Shown: in pieces, positions 29,283 to 44,400 of the stretch
How positions within the stretch are numbered: the first letter of the stretch is position 1
Layout: each line of letters opens with the position of its first letter
Source of the DNA: Sipunculus nudus
Taxonomy: Eukaryota > Annelida > Sipuncula > Golfingiida > Sipunculidae
Direction of reading: 5' to 3'
Assembly: GCA_026874595.1 (NCBI GenBank)
Contig: CM049306.1
Span: 65,786,019 to 65,850,018 of the forward strand
DNA: 64,000 bases
Program-made: the position numbers and the translations under genes
The notes under the pieces: generated by a model
Seen by the model: the letters and a program-made list of their open reading frames with translations, nothing else
Database searches by the model: none
What the model was told of the DNA's origin: nothing

Positions 29283-29484
29283 ATGGCATATGTATTTGTG
29301 CATGCGGGTTTTAATTTTTACAAAGTTGCTAAAATTTGCGGGGACCGTGTATGATTAAACAAAAGAGGTCATGGGCAGAAAGGCCATGAAACGCCAATTC
29401 ATATGGTGTACAGTTTATGTACCTAAAATGTGCAGTTTTGGAGATATGGTTAAACAATGATAGTAGGTACGGGGTTGCAGTGCA

Positions 29485-29498
29485 GCGCCCCCTAGCGG
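29485..29498 (-). promoter_or_regulatory. CTCF-like core 2 (first monomer; repeated in every monomer)
   Basis: gcgccccctagcgg matches 13 of 14 positions of the reverse complement of the CTCF core consensus. It lies 819 bp from core 1 and about 455 bp from core 1 of the next monomer, in the same orientation. Confidence 0.4.
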
Positions 29499-32400
29499 TA
29501 ATTTTCCAAAAACTGAACAATTGCTTTCGAGATATTAGTGTATGACGTAACATGTATCAGTTTCAAAAGGATGCCTGCATATCTGTGGCCTATAGGGCAT
29601 GTCACCGTGAAATCGCGAAATCTCATTCGACGAGAAACGGTGCGAGATTTTGCAAGATTTTGGTTGGATCACCGAGAACTCACCAAGGGCTACAAGATGC
29701 AAAAATTTTGACCTCTCCAGCATAAAAACTGACAGAGTTAGAAGCTGAAAACTGCATATTTTCAAAATTCAAAGGTTTTACCCCAAAAATAGAGAAATCT
29801 GGCAATAGCGCACTTTGGCACCTATGCGCAAAAATAAGCCCATGGACCCTAGTTTAAGGTGCTGTGATGGAAATGGCCCAATGTTTAATAGTTCTGGAGG
29901 TATAGCACCAAAACAAATTTTCATGTTTTTTCATCTGCAACGCCCCCTGGCGGCCATTTCCAAAATCTGAAAAACCCGTTTCGAGATATTCTTATGTTAC
30001 ATAAAATATCTCAGAATCAGTAAAATTACTGCAAATTTGAAAAATATCTCGAAATTCCATGATTTCTCCCCAAAATTGCGTAACCATGGTAACAGCGAAA
30101 TGAGGCAATTTGCAGTGTTGGAAGTGGCCATGCAGTGGCAAATAAAACGGGCTACAGATTAGGTGCCTACGGCTATTTTTGACGAAGGTATGAAGAAAAA
30201 AACCGTTTTTGAGCTTTTTGGTGACCCTGACCTTGACCCTTGACCGATCATGACCAAAAACAATAGGCTCCGAGAAGAACCGATTATACACTCTATCTGT
30301 AAGTATCAGGACGATTGGTGCAAAATTGTGGCCTGTAGAGCGGGGACATACAGACAAACAAACAAACGGAACTGATCAACATACTTGTCGAAATCTCTGA
30401 TTCCGGCAAGCAACAAACTATAACGCGACAGAAATGGCAAACCGGCCCGCAAAGAGTGCCTGTGGTCACTTATTTTATACGGCGAACGCTATAATTTTTG
30501 CAGTCACGGGAAAGCGTGTCTGTCTTTCATACTAAAACGCGTGCATGCATGCGTGATGGCATATGTATTTGTGCATGCGGGTTTTAATTTTTACAAAGTT
30601 GCTAAAATTTGCGGGGACCGTGTATGATTAAACAAAAGAGGTCATGGGCAGAAAGGCCATGAAACGCCAATTCATATGGTGTACAGTTTATGTACCTAAA
30701 ATGTGCAGTTTTGGAGATATGGTTAAACAATGATAGTAGGTACGGGGTTGCAGTGCAGCGCCCCCTAGCGGTAATTTTCCAAAAACTGAACAATTGCTTT
30801 CGAGATATTAGTGTATGACGTAACATGTATCAGTTTCAAAAGGATGCCTGCATATCTGTGGCCTATAGGGCATGTCACCGTGAAATCGCGAAATCTCATT
30901 CGACGAGAAACGGTGCGAGATTTTGCAAGATTTTTGGTTGGATCACCGAGAACTCACCAAGGGCTACAAGATGCAAAAATTTTGACCTCTCCAGCATAAA
31001 AACTGACAGAGTTAGAAGCTGAAAACTGCATATTTTCAAAATTCAAAGGTTTTACCCCAAAAATAGAGAAATCTGGCAATAGCGCACTTTGGCACCTATG
31101 CGCAAAAATAAGCCCATGGACCCTAGTTTAAGGTGCTGTGATGGAAATGGCCCAATGTTTAATAGTTCTGGAGGTATAGCACCAAAACAAATTTTCATGT
31201 TTTTTCATCTGCAACGCCCCCTGGCGGCCATTTCCAAAATCTGAAAAAACCCGTTTCGAGATATTCTTATGTTACATAAAATATCTCAGAATCAGTAAAA
31301 TTACTGCAAATTTGAAAAATATCACGAAATTCCATGATTTCTCCCCAAAATTGCGTAACCATGGTAACAGCGAAATGAGGCAATTTTGCAGTGTTGGAAG
31401 TGGCCATGCAGTGGCAAATAAAACGGGCTACAGATTAGGTGCCTACGGCTATTTTTGACGAAGGTATGAAGAAAAAAACCGTTTTTGAGCTTTTTGGTGA
31501 CCCTGACCTTGACCCTTGACCGATCATGACCAAAAACAATAGGCTCCGAGAAGAACCGATTATACACTCTATCTGTAAGTATCAGGACGATTGGTGCAAA
31601 ATTGTGGCCTGTAGAGCGGGGACATACAGACAAACAAACAAACGGAACTGATCAACATACTTGTCGAAATCTCTGATTCCGGCAAGCAACAAACTATAAC
31701 GCGACAGAAATGGCAAACCGGCCCGCAAAGAGTGCCTGTGGTCACTTATTTTATACGGCGAACGCTATAATTTTTGCAGTCACGGGAAAGCGTGTCTGTC
31801 TTTCATACTAAAACGCGTGCATGCATGCGTGATGGCATATGTATTTGTGCATGCGGGTTTTAATTTTTACAAAGTTGCTAAAATTTGCGGGGACCGTGTA
31901 TGATTAAACAAAAGAGGTCATGGGCAGAAAGGCCATGAAACGCCAATTCATATGGTGTACAGTTTATGTACCTAAAATGTGCAGTTTTGGAGATATGGTT
32001 AAACAATGATAGTAGGTACGGGGTTGCAGTGCAGCGCCCCCTAGCGGTAATTTTCCAAAAACTGAACAATTGCTTTCGAGATATTAGTGTATGACGTAAC
32101 ATGTATCAGTTTCAAAAGGATGCCTGCATATCTGTGGCCTATAGGGCATGTCACCGTGAAATCGCGAAATCTCATTCGACGAGAAACGGTGCGAGATTTT
32201 GCAAGATTTTTGGTTGGATCACCGAGAACTCACCAAGGGCTACAAGATGCAAAAATTTTGACCTCTCCAGCATAAAAACTGACAGAGTTAGAAGCTGAAA
32301 ACTGCATATTTTCAAAATTCAAAGGTTTTACCCCCAAAAATAGAGAAATCTGGCAATAGCGCACTTTGGCACCTATGCGCAAAAATAAGCCCATGGACCC

Positions 32401-35400
32401 TAGTTTAAGGTGCTGTGATGGAAATGGCCCAATGTTTAATAGTTCTGGAGGTATAGCACCAAAACAAATTTTCATGTTTTTTCATCTGCAACGCCCCCTG
32501 GCGGCCATTTCCAAAATCTGAAAAACCCGTTTCGAGATATTCTTATGTTACATAAAATATCTCAGAATCAGTAAAATTACTGCAAATTTGAAAAATATCA
32601 CGAAATTCCATGATTTCTCCCCAAAATTGCGTAACCATGGTAACAGCGAAATGAGGCAATTTTGCAGTGTTGGAAGTGGCCATGCAGTGGCAAATAAAAC
32701 GGGCTACAGATTAGGTGCCTACGGCTATTTTTGACGAAGGTATGAAGAAAAAACCGTTTTTGAGCTTTTTGGTGACCCTGACCTTGACCCTTGACCGATC
32801 ATGACCAAAAACAATAGGCTCCGAGAAGAACCGATTATACACTCTATCTGTAAGTATCAGGACGATTGGTGCAAAATTGTGGCCTGTAGAGCGGGGACAT
32901 ACAGACAAACAAACAAACGGAACTGATCAACATACTTGTCGAAATCTCTGATTCCGGCAAGCAACAAACTATAACGCGACAGAAATGGCAAACCGGCCCG
33001 CAAAGAGTGCCTGTGGTCACTTATTTTATACGGCGAACGCTATAATTTTTGCAGTCACGGGAAAGCGTGTCTGTCTTTCATACTAAAACGCGTGCATGCA
33101 TGCGTGATGGCATATGTATTTGTGCATGCGGGTTTTAATTTTTACAAAGTTGCTAAAATTTGCGGGGACCGTGTATGATTAAACAAAAGAGGTCATGGGC
33201 AGAAAGGCCATGAAACGCCAATTCATATGGTGTACAGTTTATGTACCTAAAATGTGCAGTTTTGGAGATATGGTTAAACAATGATAGTAGGTACGGGGTT
33301 GCAGTGCAGCGCCCCCTAGCGGTAATTTTCCAAAAACTGAACAATTGCTTTCGAGATATTAGTGTATGACGTAACATGTATCAGTTTCAAAAGGATGCCT
33401 GCATATCTGTGGCCTATAGGGCATGTCACCGTGAAATCGCGAAATCTCATTCGACGAGAAACGGTGCGAGATTTTGCAAGATTTTTGGTTGGATCACCGA
33501 GAACTCACCAAGGGCTACAAGATGCAAAAATTTTGACCTCTCCAGCATAAAAACTGACAGAGTTAGAAGCTGAAAACTGCATATTTTCAAAATTCAAAGG
33601 TTTTACCCCAAAAATAGAGAAATCTGGCAATAGCGCACTTTGGCACCTATGCGCAAAAATAAGCCCATGGACCCTAGTTTAAGGTGCTGTGATGGAAATG
33701 GCCCAATGTTTAATAGTTCTGGAGGTATAGCACCAAAACAAATTTTCATGTTTTTTCATCTGCAACGCCCCCTGGCGGCCATTTCCAAAATCTGAAAAAC
33801 CCGTTTCGAGATATTCTTATGTTACATAAAATATCTCAGAATCAGTAAAATTACTGCAAATTTGAAAAATATCTCGAAATTCCATGATTTCTCCCCAAAA
33901 TTGCGTAACCATGGTAACAGCGAAATGAGGCAATTTTGCAGTGTTGGAAGTGGCCATGCAGTGGCAAATAAAACGGGCTACAGATTAGGTGCCTACGGCT
34001 ATTTTTGACGAAGGTATGAAGAAAAAACCGTTTTTGAGCTTTTTGGTGACCCTGACCTTGACCCTTGACCGATCATGACCAAAAACAATAGGCTCCGAGA
34101 AGAACCGATTATACACTCTATCTGTAAGTATCAGGACGATTGGTGCAAAATTGTGGCCTGTAGAGCGGGGACATACAGACAAACAAACAAACGGAACTGA
34201 TCAACATACTTGTCGAAATCTCTGATTCCGGCAAGCAACAAACTATAACGCGACAGAAATGGCAAACCGGCCCGCAAAGAGTGCCTGTGGTCACTTATTT
34301 TATACGGCGAACGCTATAATTTTTGCAGTCACGGGAAAGCGTGTCTGTCTTTCATACTAAAACGCGTGCATGCATGCGTGATGGCATATGTATTTGTGCA
34401 TGCGGGTTTTAATTTTTACAAAGTTGCTAAAATTTGCGGGGACCGTGTATGATTAAACAAAAGAGGTCATGGGCAGAAAGGCCATGAAACGCCAATTCAT
34501 ATGGTGTACAGTTTATGTACCTAAAATGTGCAGTTTTGGAGATATGGTTAAACAATGATAGTAGGTACGGGGTTGCAGTGCAGCGCCCCCTAGCGGTAAT
34601 TTTCCAAAAACTGAACAATTGCTTTCGAGATATTAGTGTATGACGTAACATGTATCAGTTTCAAAAGGATGCCTGCATATCTGTGGCCTATAGGGCATGT
34701 CACCGTGAAATCGCGAAATCTCATTCGACGAGAAACGGTGCGAGATTTTGCAAGATTTTTGGTTGGATCACCGAGAACTCACCAAGGGCTACAAGATGCA
34801 AAAATTTTGACCTCTCCAGCATAAAAACTGACAGAGTTAGAAGCTGAAAACTGCATATTTTCAAAATTCAAAGGTTTTACCCCAAAAATAGAGAAATCTG
34901 GCAATAGCGCACTTTGGCACCTATGCGCAAAAATAAGCCCATGGACCCTAGTTTAAGGTGCTGTGATGGAAATGGCCCAATGTTTAATAGTTCTGGAGGT
35001 ATAGCACCAAAACAAATTTTCATGTTTTTTCATCTGCAACGCCCCCTGGCGGCCATTTCCAAAATCTGAAAAACCCGTTTCGAGATATTCTTATGTTACA
35101 TAAAATATCTCAGAATCAGTAAAATTACTGCAAATTTGAAAAATATCACGAAATTCCATGATTTCTCCCCAAAATTGCGTAACCATGGTAACAGCGAAAT
35201 GAGGCAATTTTGCAGTGTTGGAAGTGGCCATGCAGTGGCAAATAAAACGGGCTACAGATTAGGTGCCTACGGCTATTTTTGACGAAGGTATGAAGAAAAA
35301 ACCGTTTTTGAGCTTTTTGGTGACCCTGACCTTGACCCTTGACCGATCATGACCAAAAACAATAGGCTCCGAGAAGAACCGATTATACACTCTATCTGTA

Positions 35401-38400
35401 AGTATCAGGACGATTGGTGCAAAATTGTGGCCTGTAGAGCGGGGACATACAGACAAACAAACAAACGGAACTGATCAACATACTTGTCGAAATCTCTGAT
35501 TCCGGCAAGCAACAAACTATAACGCGACAGAAATGGCAAACCGGCCCGCAAAGAGTGCCTGTGGTCACTTATTTTATACGGCGAACGCTATAATTTTTGC
35601 AGTCACGGGAAAGCGTGTCTGTCTTTCATACTAAAACGCGTGCATGCATGCGTGATGGCATATGTATTTGTGCATGCGGGTTTTAATTTTTACAAAGTTG
35701 CTAAAATTTGCGGGGACCGTGTATGATTAAACAAAAGAGGTCATGGGCAGAAAGGCCATGAAACGCCAATTCATATGGTGTACAGTTTATGTACCTAAAA
35801 TGTGCAGTTTTGGAGATATGGTTAAACAATGATAGTAGGTACGGGGTTGCAGTGCAGCGCCCCCTAGCGGTAATTTTCCAAAAACTGAACAATTGCTTTC
35901 GAGATATTAGTGTATGACGTAACATGTATCAGTTTCAAAAGGATGCCTGCATATCTGTGGCCTATAGGGCATGTCACCGTGAAATCGCGAAATCTCATTC
36001 GACGAGAAACGGTGCGAGATTTTGCAAGATTTTTGGTTGGATCACCGAGAACTCACCAAGGGCTACAAGATGCAAAAATTTTGACCTCTCCAGCATAAAA
36101 ACTGACAGAGTTAGAAGCTGAAAACTGCATATTTTCAAAATTCAAAGGTTTTACCCCAAAAATAGAGAAATCTGGCAATAGCGCACTTTGGCACCTATGC
36201 GCAAAAATAAGCCCATGGACCCTAGTTTAAGGTGCTGTGATGGAAATGGCCCAATGTTTAATAGTTCTGGAGGTATAGCACCAAAACAAATTTTCATGTT
36301 TTTTCATCTGCAACGCCCCCTGGCGGCCATTTCCAAAATCTGAAAAACCCGTTTCGAGATATTCTTATGTTACATAAAATATCTCAGAATCAGTAAAATT
36401 ACTGCAAATTTGAAAAATATCACGAAATTCCATGATTTCTCCCCAAAATTGCGTAACCATGGTAACAGCGAAATGAGGCAATTTTGCAGTGTTGGAAGTG
36501 GCCATGCAGTGGCAAATAAAACGGGCTACAGATTAGGTGCCTACGGCTATTTTTGACGAAGGTATGAAGAAAAAACCGTTTTTGAGCTTTTTGGTGACCC
36601 TGACCTTGACCCTTGACCGATCATGACCAAAAACAATAGGCTCCGAGAAGAACCGATTATACACTCTATCTGTAAGTATCAGGACGATTGGTGCAAAATT
36701 GTGGCCTGTAGAGCGGGGACATACAGACAAACAAACAAACGGAACTGATCAACATACTTGTCGAAATCTCTGATTCCGGCAAGCAACAAACTATAACGCG
36801 ACAGAAATGGCAAACCGGCCCGCAAAGAGTGCCTGTGGTCACTTATTTTATACGGCGAACGCTATAATTTTTGCAGTCACGGGAAAGCGTGTCTGTCTTT
36901 CATACTAAAACGCGTGCATGCATGCGTGATGGCATATGTATTTGTGCATGCGGGTTTTAATTTTTACAAAGTTGCTAAAATTTGCGGGGACCGTGTATGA
37001 TTAAACAAAAGAGGTCATGGGCAGAAAGGCCATGAAACGCCAATTCATATGGTGTACAGTTTATGTACCTAAAATGTGCAGTTTTGGAGATATGGTTAAA
37101 CAATGATAGTAGGTACGGGGTTGCAGTGCAGCGCCCCCTAGCGGTAATTTTCCAAAAACTGAACAATTGCTTTCGAGATATTAGTGTATGACGTAACATG
37201 TATCAGTTTCAAAAGGATGCCTGCATATCTGTGGCCTATAGGGCATGTCACCGTGAAATCGCGAAATCTCATTCGACGAGAAACGGTGCGAGATTTTGCA
37301 AGATTTTTGGTTGGATCACCGAGAACTCACCAAGGGCTACAAGATGCAAAAATTTTGACCTCTCCAGCATAAAAACTGACAGAGTTAGAAGCTGAAAACT
37401 GCATATTTTCAAAATTCAAAGGTTTTACCCCAAAAATAGAGAAATCTGGCAATAGCGCACTTTGGCACCTATGCGCAAAAATAAGCCCATGGACCCTAGT
37501 TTAAGGTGCTGTGATGGAAATGGCCCAATGTTTAATAGTTCTGGAGGTATAGCACCAAAACAAATTTTCATGTTTTTTCATCTGCAACGCCCCCTGGCGG
37601 CCATTTCCAAAATCTGAAAAACCCGTTTCGAGATATTCTTATGTTACATAAAATATCTCAGAATCAGTAAAATTACTGCAAATTTGAAAAATATCACGAA
37701 ATTCCATGATTTCTCCCCAAAATTGCGTAACCATGGTAACAGCGAAATGAGGCAATTTTGCAGTGTTGGAAGTGGCCATGCAGTGGCAAATAAAACGGGC
37801 TACAGATTAGGTGCCTACGGCTATTTTTGACGAAGGTATGAAGAAAAAACCGTTTTTGAGCTTTTTGGTGACCCTGACCTTGACCCTTGACCGATCATGA
37901 CCAAAAACAATAGGCTCCGAGAAGAACCGATTATACACTCTATCTGTAAGTATCAGGACGATTGGTGCAAAATTGTGGCCTGTAGAGCGGGGACATACAG
38001 ACAAACAAACAAACGGAACTGATCAACATACTTGTCGAAATCTCTGATTCCGGCAAGCAACAAACTATAACGCGACAGAAATGGCAAACCGGCCCGCAAA
38101 GAGTGCCTGTGGTCACTTATTTTATACGGCGAACGCTATAATTTTTGCAGTCACGGGAAAGCGTGTCTGTCTTTCATACTAAAACGCGTGCATGCATGCG
38201 TGATGGCATATGTATTTGTGCATGCGGGTTTTAATTTTTACAAAGTTGCTAAAATTTGCGGGGACCGTGTATGATTAAACAAAAGAGGTCATGGGCAGAA
38301 AGGCCATGAAACGCCAATTCATATGGTGTACAGTTTATGTACCTAAAATGTGCAGTTTTGGAGATATGGTTAAACAATGATAGTAGGTACGGGGTTGCAG

Positions 38401-41400
38401 TGCAGCGCCCCCTAGCGGTAATTTTCCAAAAACTGAACAATTGCTTTCGAGATATTAGTGTATGACGTAACATGTATCAGTTTCAAAAGGATGCCTGCAT
38501 ATCTGTGGCCTATAGGGCATGTCACCGTGAAATCGCGAAATCTCATTCGACGAGAAACGGTGCGAGATTTTGCAAGATTTTTGGTTGGATCACCGAGAAC
38601 TCACCAAGGGCTACAAGATGCAAAAATTTTGACCTCTCCAGCATAAAAACTGACAGAGTTAGAAGCTGAAAACTGCATATTTTCAAAATTCAAAGGTTTT
38701 ACACCCCAAAAATAGAGAAATCTGGCAATAGCGCACTTTGGCACCTATGCGCAAAAATAAGCCCATGGACCCTAGTTTAAGGTGCTGTGATGGAAATGGC
38801 CCAATGTTTAATAGTTCTGGAGGTATAGCACCAAAACAAATTTTCATGTTTTTTCATCTGCAACGCCCCCTGGCGGCCATTTCCAAAATCTGAAAAACCC
38901 GTTTCGAGATATTCTTATGTTACATAAAATATCTCAGAATCAGTAAAATTACTGCAAATTTGAAAAATATCACGAAATTCCATGATTTCTCCCCAAAATT
39001 GCGTAACCATGGTAACAGCGAAATGAGGCAATTTTGCAGTGTTGGAAGTGGCCATGCAGTGGCAAATAAAACGGGCTACAGATTAGGTGCCTACGGCTAT
39101 TTTTGACGAAGGTATGAAGAAAAAAACCGTTTTTGAGCTTTTTGGTGACCCTGACCTTGACCCTTGACCGATCATGACCAAAAACAATAGGCTCCGAGAA
39201 GAACCGATTATACACTCTATCTGTAAGTATCAGGACGATTGGTGCAAAATTGTGGCCTGTAGAGCGGGGACATACAGACAAACAAACAAACGGAACTGAT
39301 CAACATACTTGTCGAAATCTCTGATTCCGGCAAGCAACAAACTATAACGCGACAGAAATGGCAAACCGGCCCGCAAAGAGTGCCTGTGGTCACTTATTTT
39401 ATACGGCGAACGCTATAATTTTTGCAGTCACGGGAAAGCGTGTCTGTCTTTCATACTAAAACGCGTGCATGCATGCGTGATGGCATATGTATTTGTGCAT
39501 GCGGGTTTTAATTTTTACAAAGTTGCTAAAATTTGCGGGGACCGTGTATGATTAAACAAAAGAGGTCATGGGCAGAAAGGCCATGAAACGCCAATTCATA
39601 TGGTGTACAGTTTATGTACCTAAAATGTGCAGTTTTGGAGATATGGTTAAACAATGATAGTAGGTACGGGGTTGCAGTGCAGCGCCCCCTAGCGGTAATT
39701 TTCCAAAAACTGAACAATTGCTTTCGAGATATTAGTGTATGACGTAACATGTATCAGTTTCAAAAGGATGCCTGCATATCTGTGGCCTATAGGGCATGTC
39801 ACCGTGAAATCGCGAAATCTCATTCGACGAGAAACGGTGCGAGATTTTGCAAGATTTTTGGTTGGATCACCGAGAACTCACCAAGGGCTACAAGATGCAA
39901 AAATTTTGACCTCTCCAGCATAAAAACTGACAGAGTTAGAAGCTGAAAACTGCATATTTTCAAAATTCAAAGGTTTTACCCCAAAAATAGAGAAATCTGG
40001 CAATAGCGCACTTTGGCACCTATGCGCAAAAATAAGCCCATGGACCCTAGTTTAAGGTGCTGTGATGGAAATGGCCCAATGTTTAATAGTTCTGGAGGTA
40101 TAGCACCAAAACAAATTTTCATGTTTTTTCATCTGCAACGCCCCCTGGCGGCCATTTCCAAAATCTGAAAAACCCGTTTCGAGATATTCTTATGTTACAT
40201 AAAATATCTCAGAATCAGTAAAATTACTGCAAATTTGAAAAATATCACGAAATTCCATGATTTCTCCCCAAAATTGCGTAACCATGGTAACAGCGAAATG
40301 AGGCAATTTTGCAGTGTTGGAAGTGGCCATGCAGTGGCAAATAAAACGGGCTACAGATTAGGTGCCTACGGCTATTTTTGACGAAGGTATGAAGAAAAAA
40401 CCGTTTTTGAGCTTTTTGGTGACCCTGACCTTGACCCTTGACCGATCATGACCAAAAACAATAGGCTCCGAGAAGAACCGATTATACACTCTATCTGTAA
40501 GTATCAGGACGATTGGTGCAAAATTGTGGCCTGTAGAGCGGGGACATACAGACAAACAAACAAACGGAACTGATCAACATACTTGTCGAAATCTCTGATT
40601 CCGGCAAGCAACAAACTATAACGCGACAGAAATGGCAAACCGGCCCGCAAAGAGTGCCTGTGGTCACTTATTTTATACGGCGAACGCTATAATTTTTGCA
40701 GTCACGGGAAAGCGTGTCTGTCTTTCATACTAAAACGCGTGCATGCATGCGTGATGGCATATGTATTTGTGCATGCGGGTTTTAATTTTTACAAAGTTGC
40801 TAAAATTTGCGGGGACCGTGTATGATTAAACAAAAGAGGTCATGGGCAGAAAGGCCATGAAACGCCAATTCATATGGTGTACAGTTTATGTACCTAAAAT
40901 GTGCAGTTTTGGAGATATGGTTAAACAATGATAGTAGGTACGGGGTTGCAGTGCAGCGCCCCCTAGCGGTAATTTTCCAAAAACTGAACAATTGCTTTCG
41001 AGATATTAGTGTATGACGTAACATGTATCAGTTTCAAAAGGATGCCTGCATATCTGTGGCCTATAGGGCATGTCACCGTGAAATCGCGAAATCTCATTCG
41101 ACGAGAAACGGTGCGAGATTTTGCAAGATTTTTGGTTGGATCACCGAGAACTCACCAAGGGCTACAAGATGCAAAAATTTTGACCTCTCCAGCATAAAAA
41201 CTGACAGAGTTAGAAGCTGAAAACTGCATATTTTCAAAATTCAAAGGTTTTACCCCAAAAATAGAGAAATCTGGCAATAGCGCACTTTGGCACCTATGCG
41301 CAAAAATAAGCCCATGGACCCTAGTTTAAGGTGCTGTGATGGAAATGGCCCAATGTTTAATAGTTCTGGAGGTATAGCACCAAAACAAATTTTCATGTTT

Positions 41401-44400
41401 TTTCATCTGCAACGCCCCCTGGCGGCCATTTCCAAAATCTGAAAAACCCGTTTCGAGATATTCTTATGTTACATAAAATATCTCAGAATCAGTAAAATTA
41501 CTGCAAATTTGAAAAATATCACGAAATTCCATGATTTCTCCCCAAAATTGCGTAACCATGGTAACAGCGAAATGAGGCAATTTTGCAGTGTTGGAAGTGG
41601 CCATGCAGTGGCAAATAAAACGGGCTACAGATTAGGTGCCTACGGCTATTTTTGACGAAGGTATGAAGAAAAAACCGTTTTTGAGCTTTTTGGTGACCCT
41701 GACCTTGACCCTTGACCGATCATGACCAAAAACAATAGGCTCCGAGAAGAACCGATTATACACTCTATCTGTAAGTATCAGGACGATTGGTGCAAAATTG
41801 TGGCCTGTAGAGCGGGGACATACAGACAAACAAACAAACGGAACTGATCAACATACTTGTCGAAATCTCTGATTCCGGCAAGCAACAAACTATAACGCGA
41901 CAGAAATGGCAAACCGGCCCGCAAAGAGTGCCTGTGGTCACTTATTTTATACGGCGAACGCTATAATTTTTGCAGTCACGGGAAAGCGTGTCTGTCTTTC
42001 ATACTAAAACGCGTGCATGCATGCGTGATGGCATATGTATTTGTGCATGCGGGTTTTAATTTTTACAAAGTTGCTAAAATTTGCGGGGACCGTGTATGAT
42101 TAAACAAAAGAGGTCATGGGCAGAAAGGCCATGAAACGCCAATTCATATGGTGTACAGTTTATGTACCTAAAATGTGCAGTTTTGGAGATATGGTTAAAC
42201 AATGATAGTAGGTACGGGGTTGCAGTGCAGCGCCCCCTAGCGGTAATTTTCCAAAAACTGAACAATTGCTTTCGAGATATTAGTGTATGACGTAACATGT
42301 ATCAGTTTCAAAAGGATGCCTGCATATCTGTGGCCTATAGGGCATGTCACCGTGAAATCGCGAAATCTCATTCGACGAGAAACGGTGCGAGATTTTGCAA
42401 GATTTTTGGTTGGATCACCGAGAACTCACCAAGGGCTACAAGATGCAAAAATTTTGACCTCTCCAGCATAAAAACTGACAGAGTTAGAAGCTGAAAACTG
42501 CATATTTTCAAAATTCAAAGGTTTTACCCCAAAAATAGAGAAATCTGGCAATAGCGCACTTTGGCACCTATGCGCAAAAATAAGCCCATGGACCCTAGTT
42601 TAAGGTGCTGTGATGGAAATGGCCCAATGTTTAATAGTTCTGGAGGTATAGCACCAAAACAAATTTTCATGTTTTTTCATCTGCAACGCCCCCTGGCGGC
42701 CATTTCCAAAATCTGAAAAACCCGTTTCGAGATATTCTTATGTTACATAAAATATCTCAGAATCAGTAAAATTACTGCAAATTTGAAAAATATCACGAAA
42801 TTCCATGATTTCTCCCCAAAATTGCGTAACCATGGTAACAGCGAAATGAGGCAATTTTGCAGTGTTGGAAGTGGCCATGCAGTGGCAAATAAAACGGGCT
42901 ACAGATTAGGTGCCTACGGCTATTTTTGACGAAGGTATGAAGAAAAAACCGTTTTTGAGCTTTTTGGTGACCCTGACCTTGACCCTTGACCGATCATGAC
43001 CAAAAACAATAGGCTCCGAGAAGAACCGATTATACACTCTATCTGTAAGTATCAGGACGATTGGTGCAAAATTGTGGCCTGTAGAGCGGGGACATACAGA
43101 CAAACAAACAAACGGAACTGATCAACATACTTGTCGAAATCTCTGATTCCGGCAAGCAACAAACTATAACGCGACAGAAATGGCAAACCGGCCCGCAAAG
43201 AGTGCCTGTGGTCACTTATTTTATACGGCGAACGCTATAATTTTTGCAGTCACGGGAAAGCGTGTCTGTCTTTCATACTAAAACGCGTGCATGCATGCGT
43301 GATGGCATATGTATTTGTGCATGCGGGTTTTAATTTTTACAAAGTTGCTAAAATTTGCGGGGACCGTGTATGATTAAACAAAAGAGGTCATGGGCAGAAA
43401 GGCCATGAAACGCCAATTCATATGGTGTACAGTTTATGTACCTAAAATGTGCAGTTTTGGAGATATGGTTAAACAATGATAGTAGGTACGGGGTTGCAGT
43501 GCAGCGCCCCCTAGCGGTAATTTTCCAAAAACTGAACAATTGCTTTCGAGATATTAGTGTATGACGTAACATGTATCAGTTTCAAAAGGATGCCTGCATA
43601 TCTGTGGCCTATAGGGCATGTCACCGTGAAATCGCGAAATCTCATTCGACGAGAAACGGTGCGAGATTTTGCAAGATTTTTGGTTGGATCACCGAGAACT
43701 CACCAAGGGCTACAAGATGCAAAAATTTTGACCTCTCCAGCATAAAAACTGACAGAGTTAGAAGCTGAAAACTGCATATTTTCAAAATTCAAAGGTTTTA
43801 CCCCAAAAATAGAGAAATCTGGCAATAGCGCACTTTGGCACCTATGCGCAAAAATAAGCCCATGGACCCTAGTTTAAGGTGCTGTGATGGAAATGGCCCA
43901 ATGTTTAATAGTTCTGGAGGTATAGCACCAAAACAAATTTTCATGTTTTTTCATCTGCAACGCCCCCTGGCGGCCATTTCCAAAATCTGAAAAACCCGTT
44001 TCGAGATATTCTTATGTTACATAAAATATCTCAGAATCAGTAAAATTACTGCAAATTTGAAAAATATCACGAAATTCCATGATTTCTCCCCAAAATTGCG
44101 TAACCATGGTAACAGCGAAATGAGGCAATTTTGCAGTGTTGGAAGTGGCCATGCAGTGGCAAATAAAACGGGCTACAGATTAGGTGCCTACGGCTATTTT
44201 TGACGAAGGTATGAAGAAAAAACCGTTTTTGAGCTTTTTGGTGACCCTGACCTTGACCCTTGACCGATCATGACCAAAAACAATAGGCTCCGAGAAGAAC
44301 CGATTATACACTCTATCTGTAAGTATCAGGACGATTGGTGCAAAATTGTGGCCTGTAGAGCGGGGACATACAGACAAACAAACAAACGGAACTGATCAAC

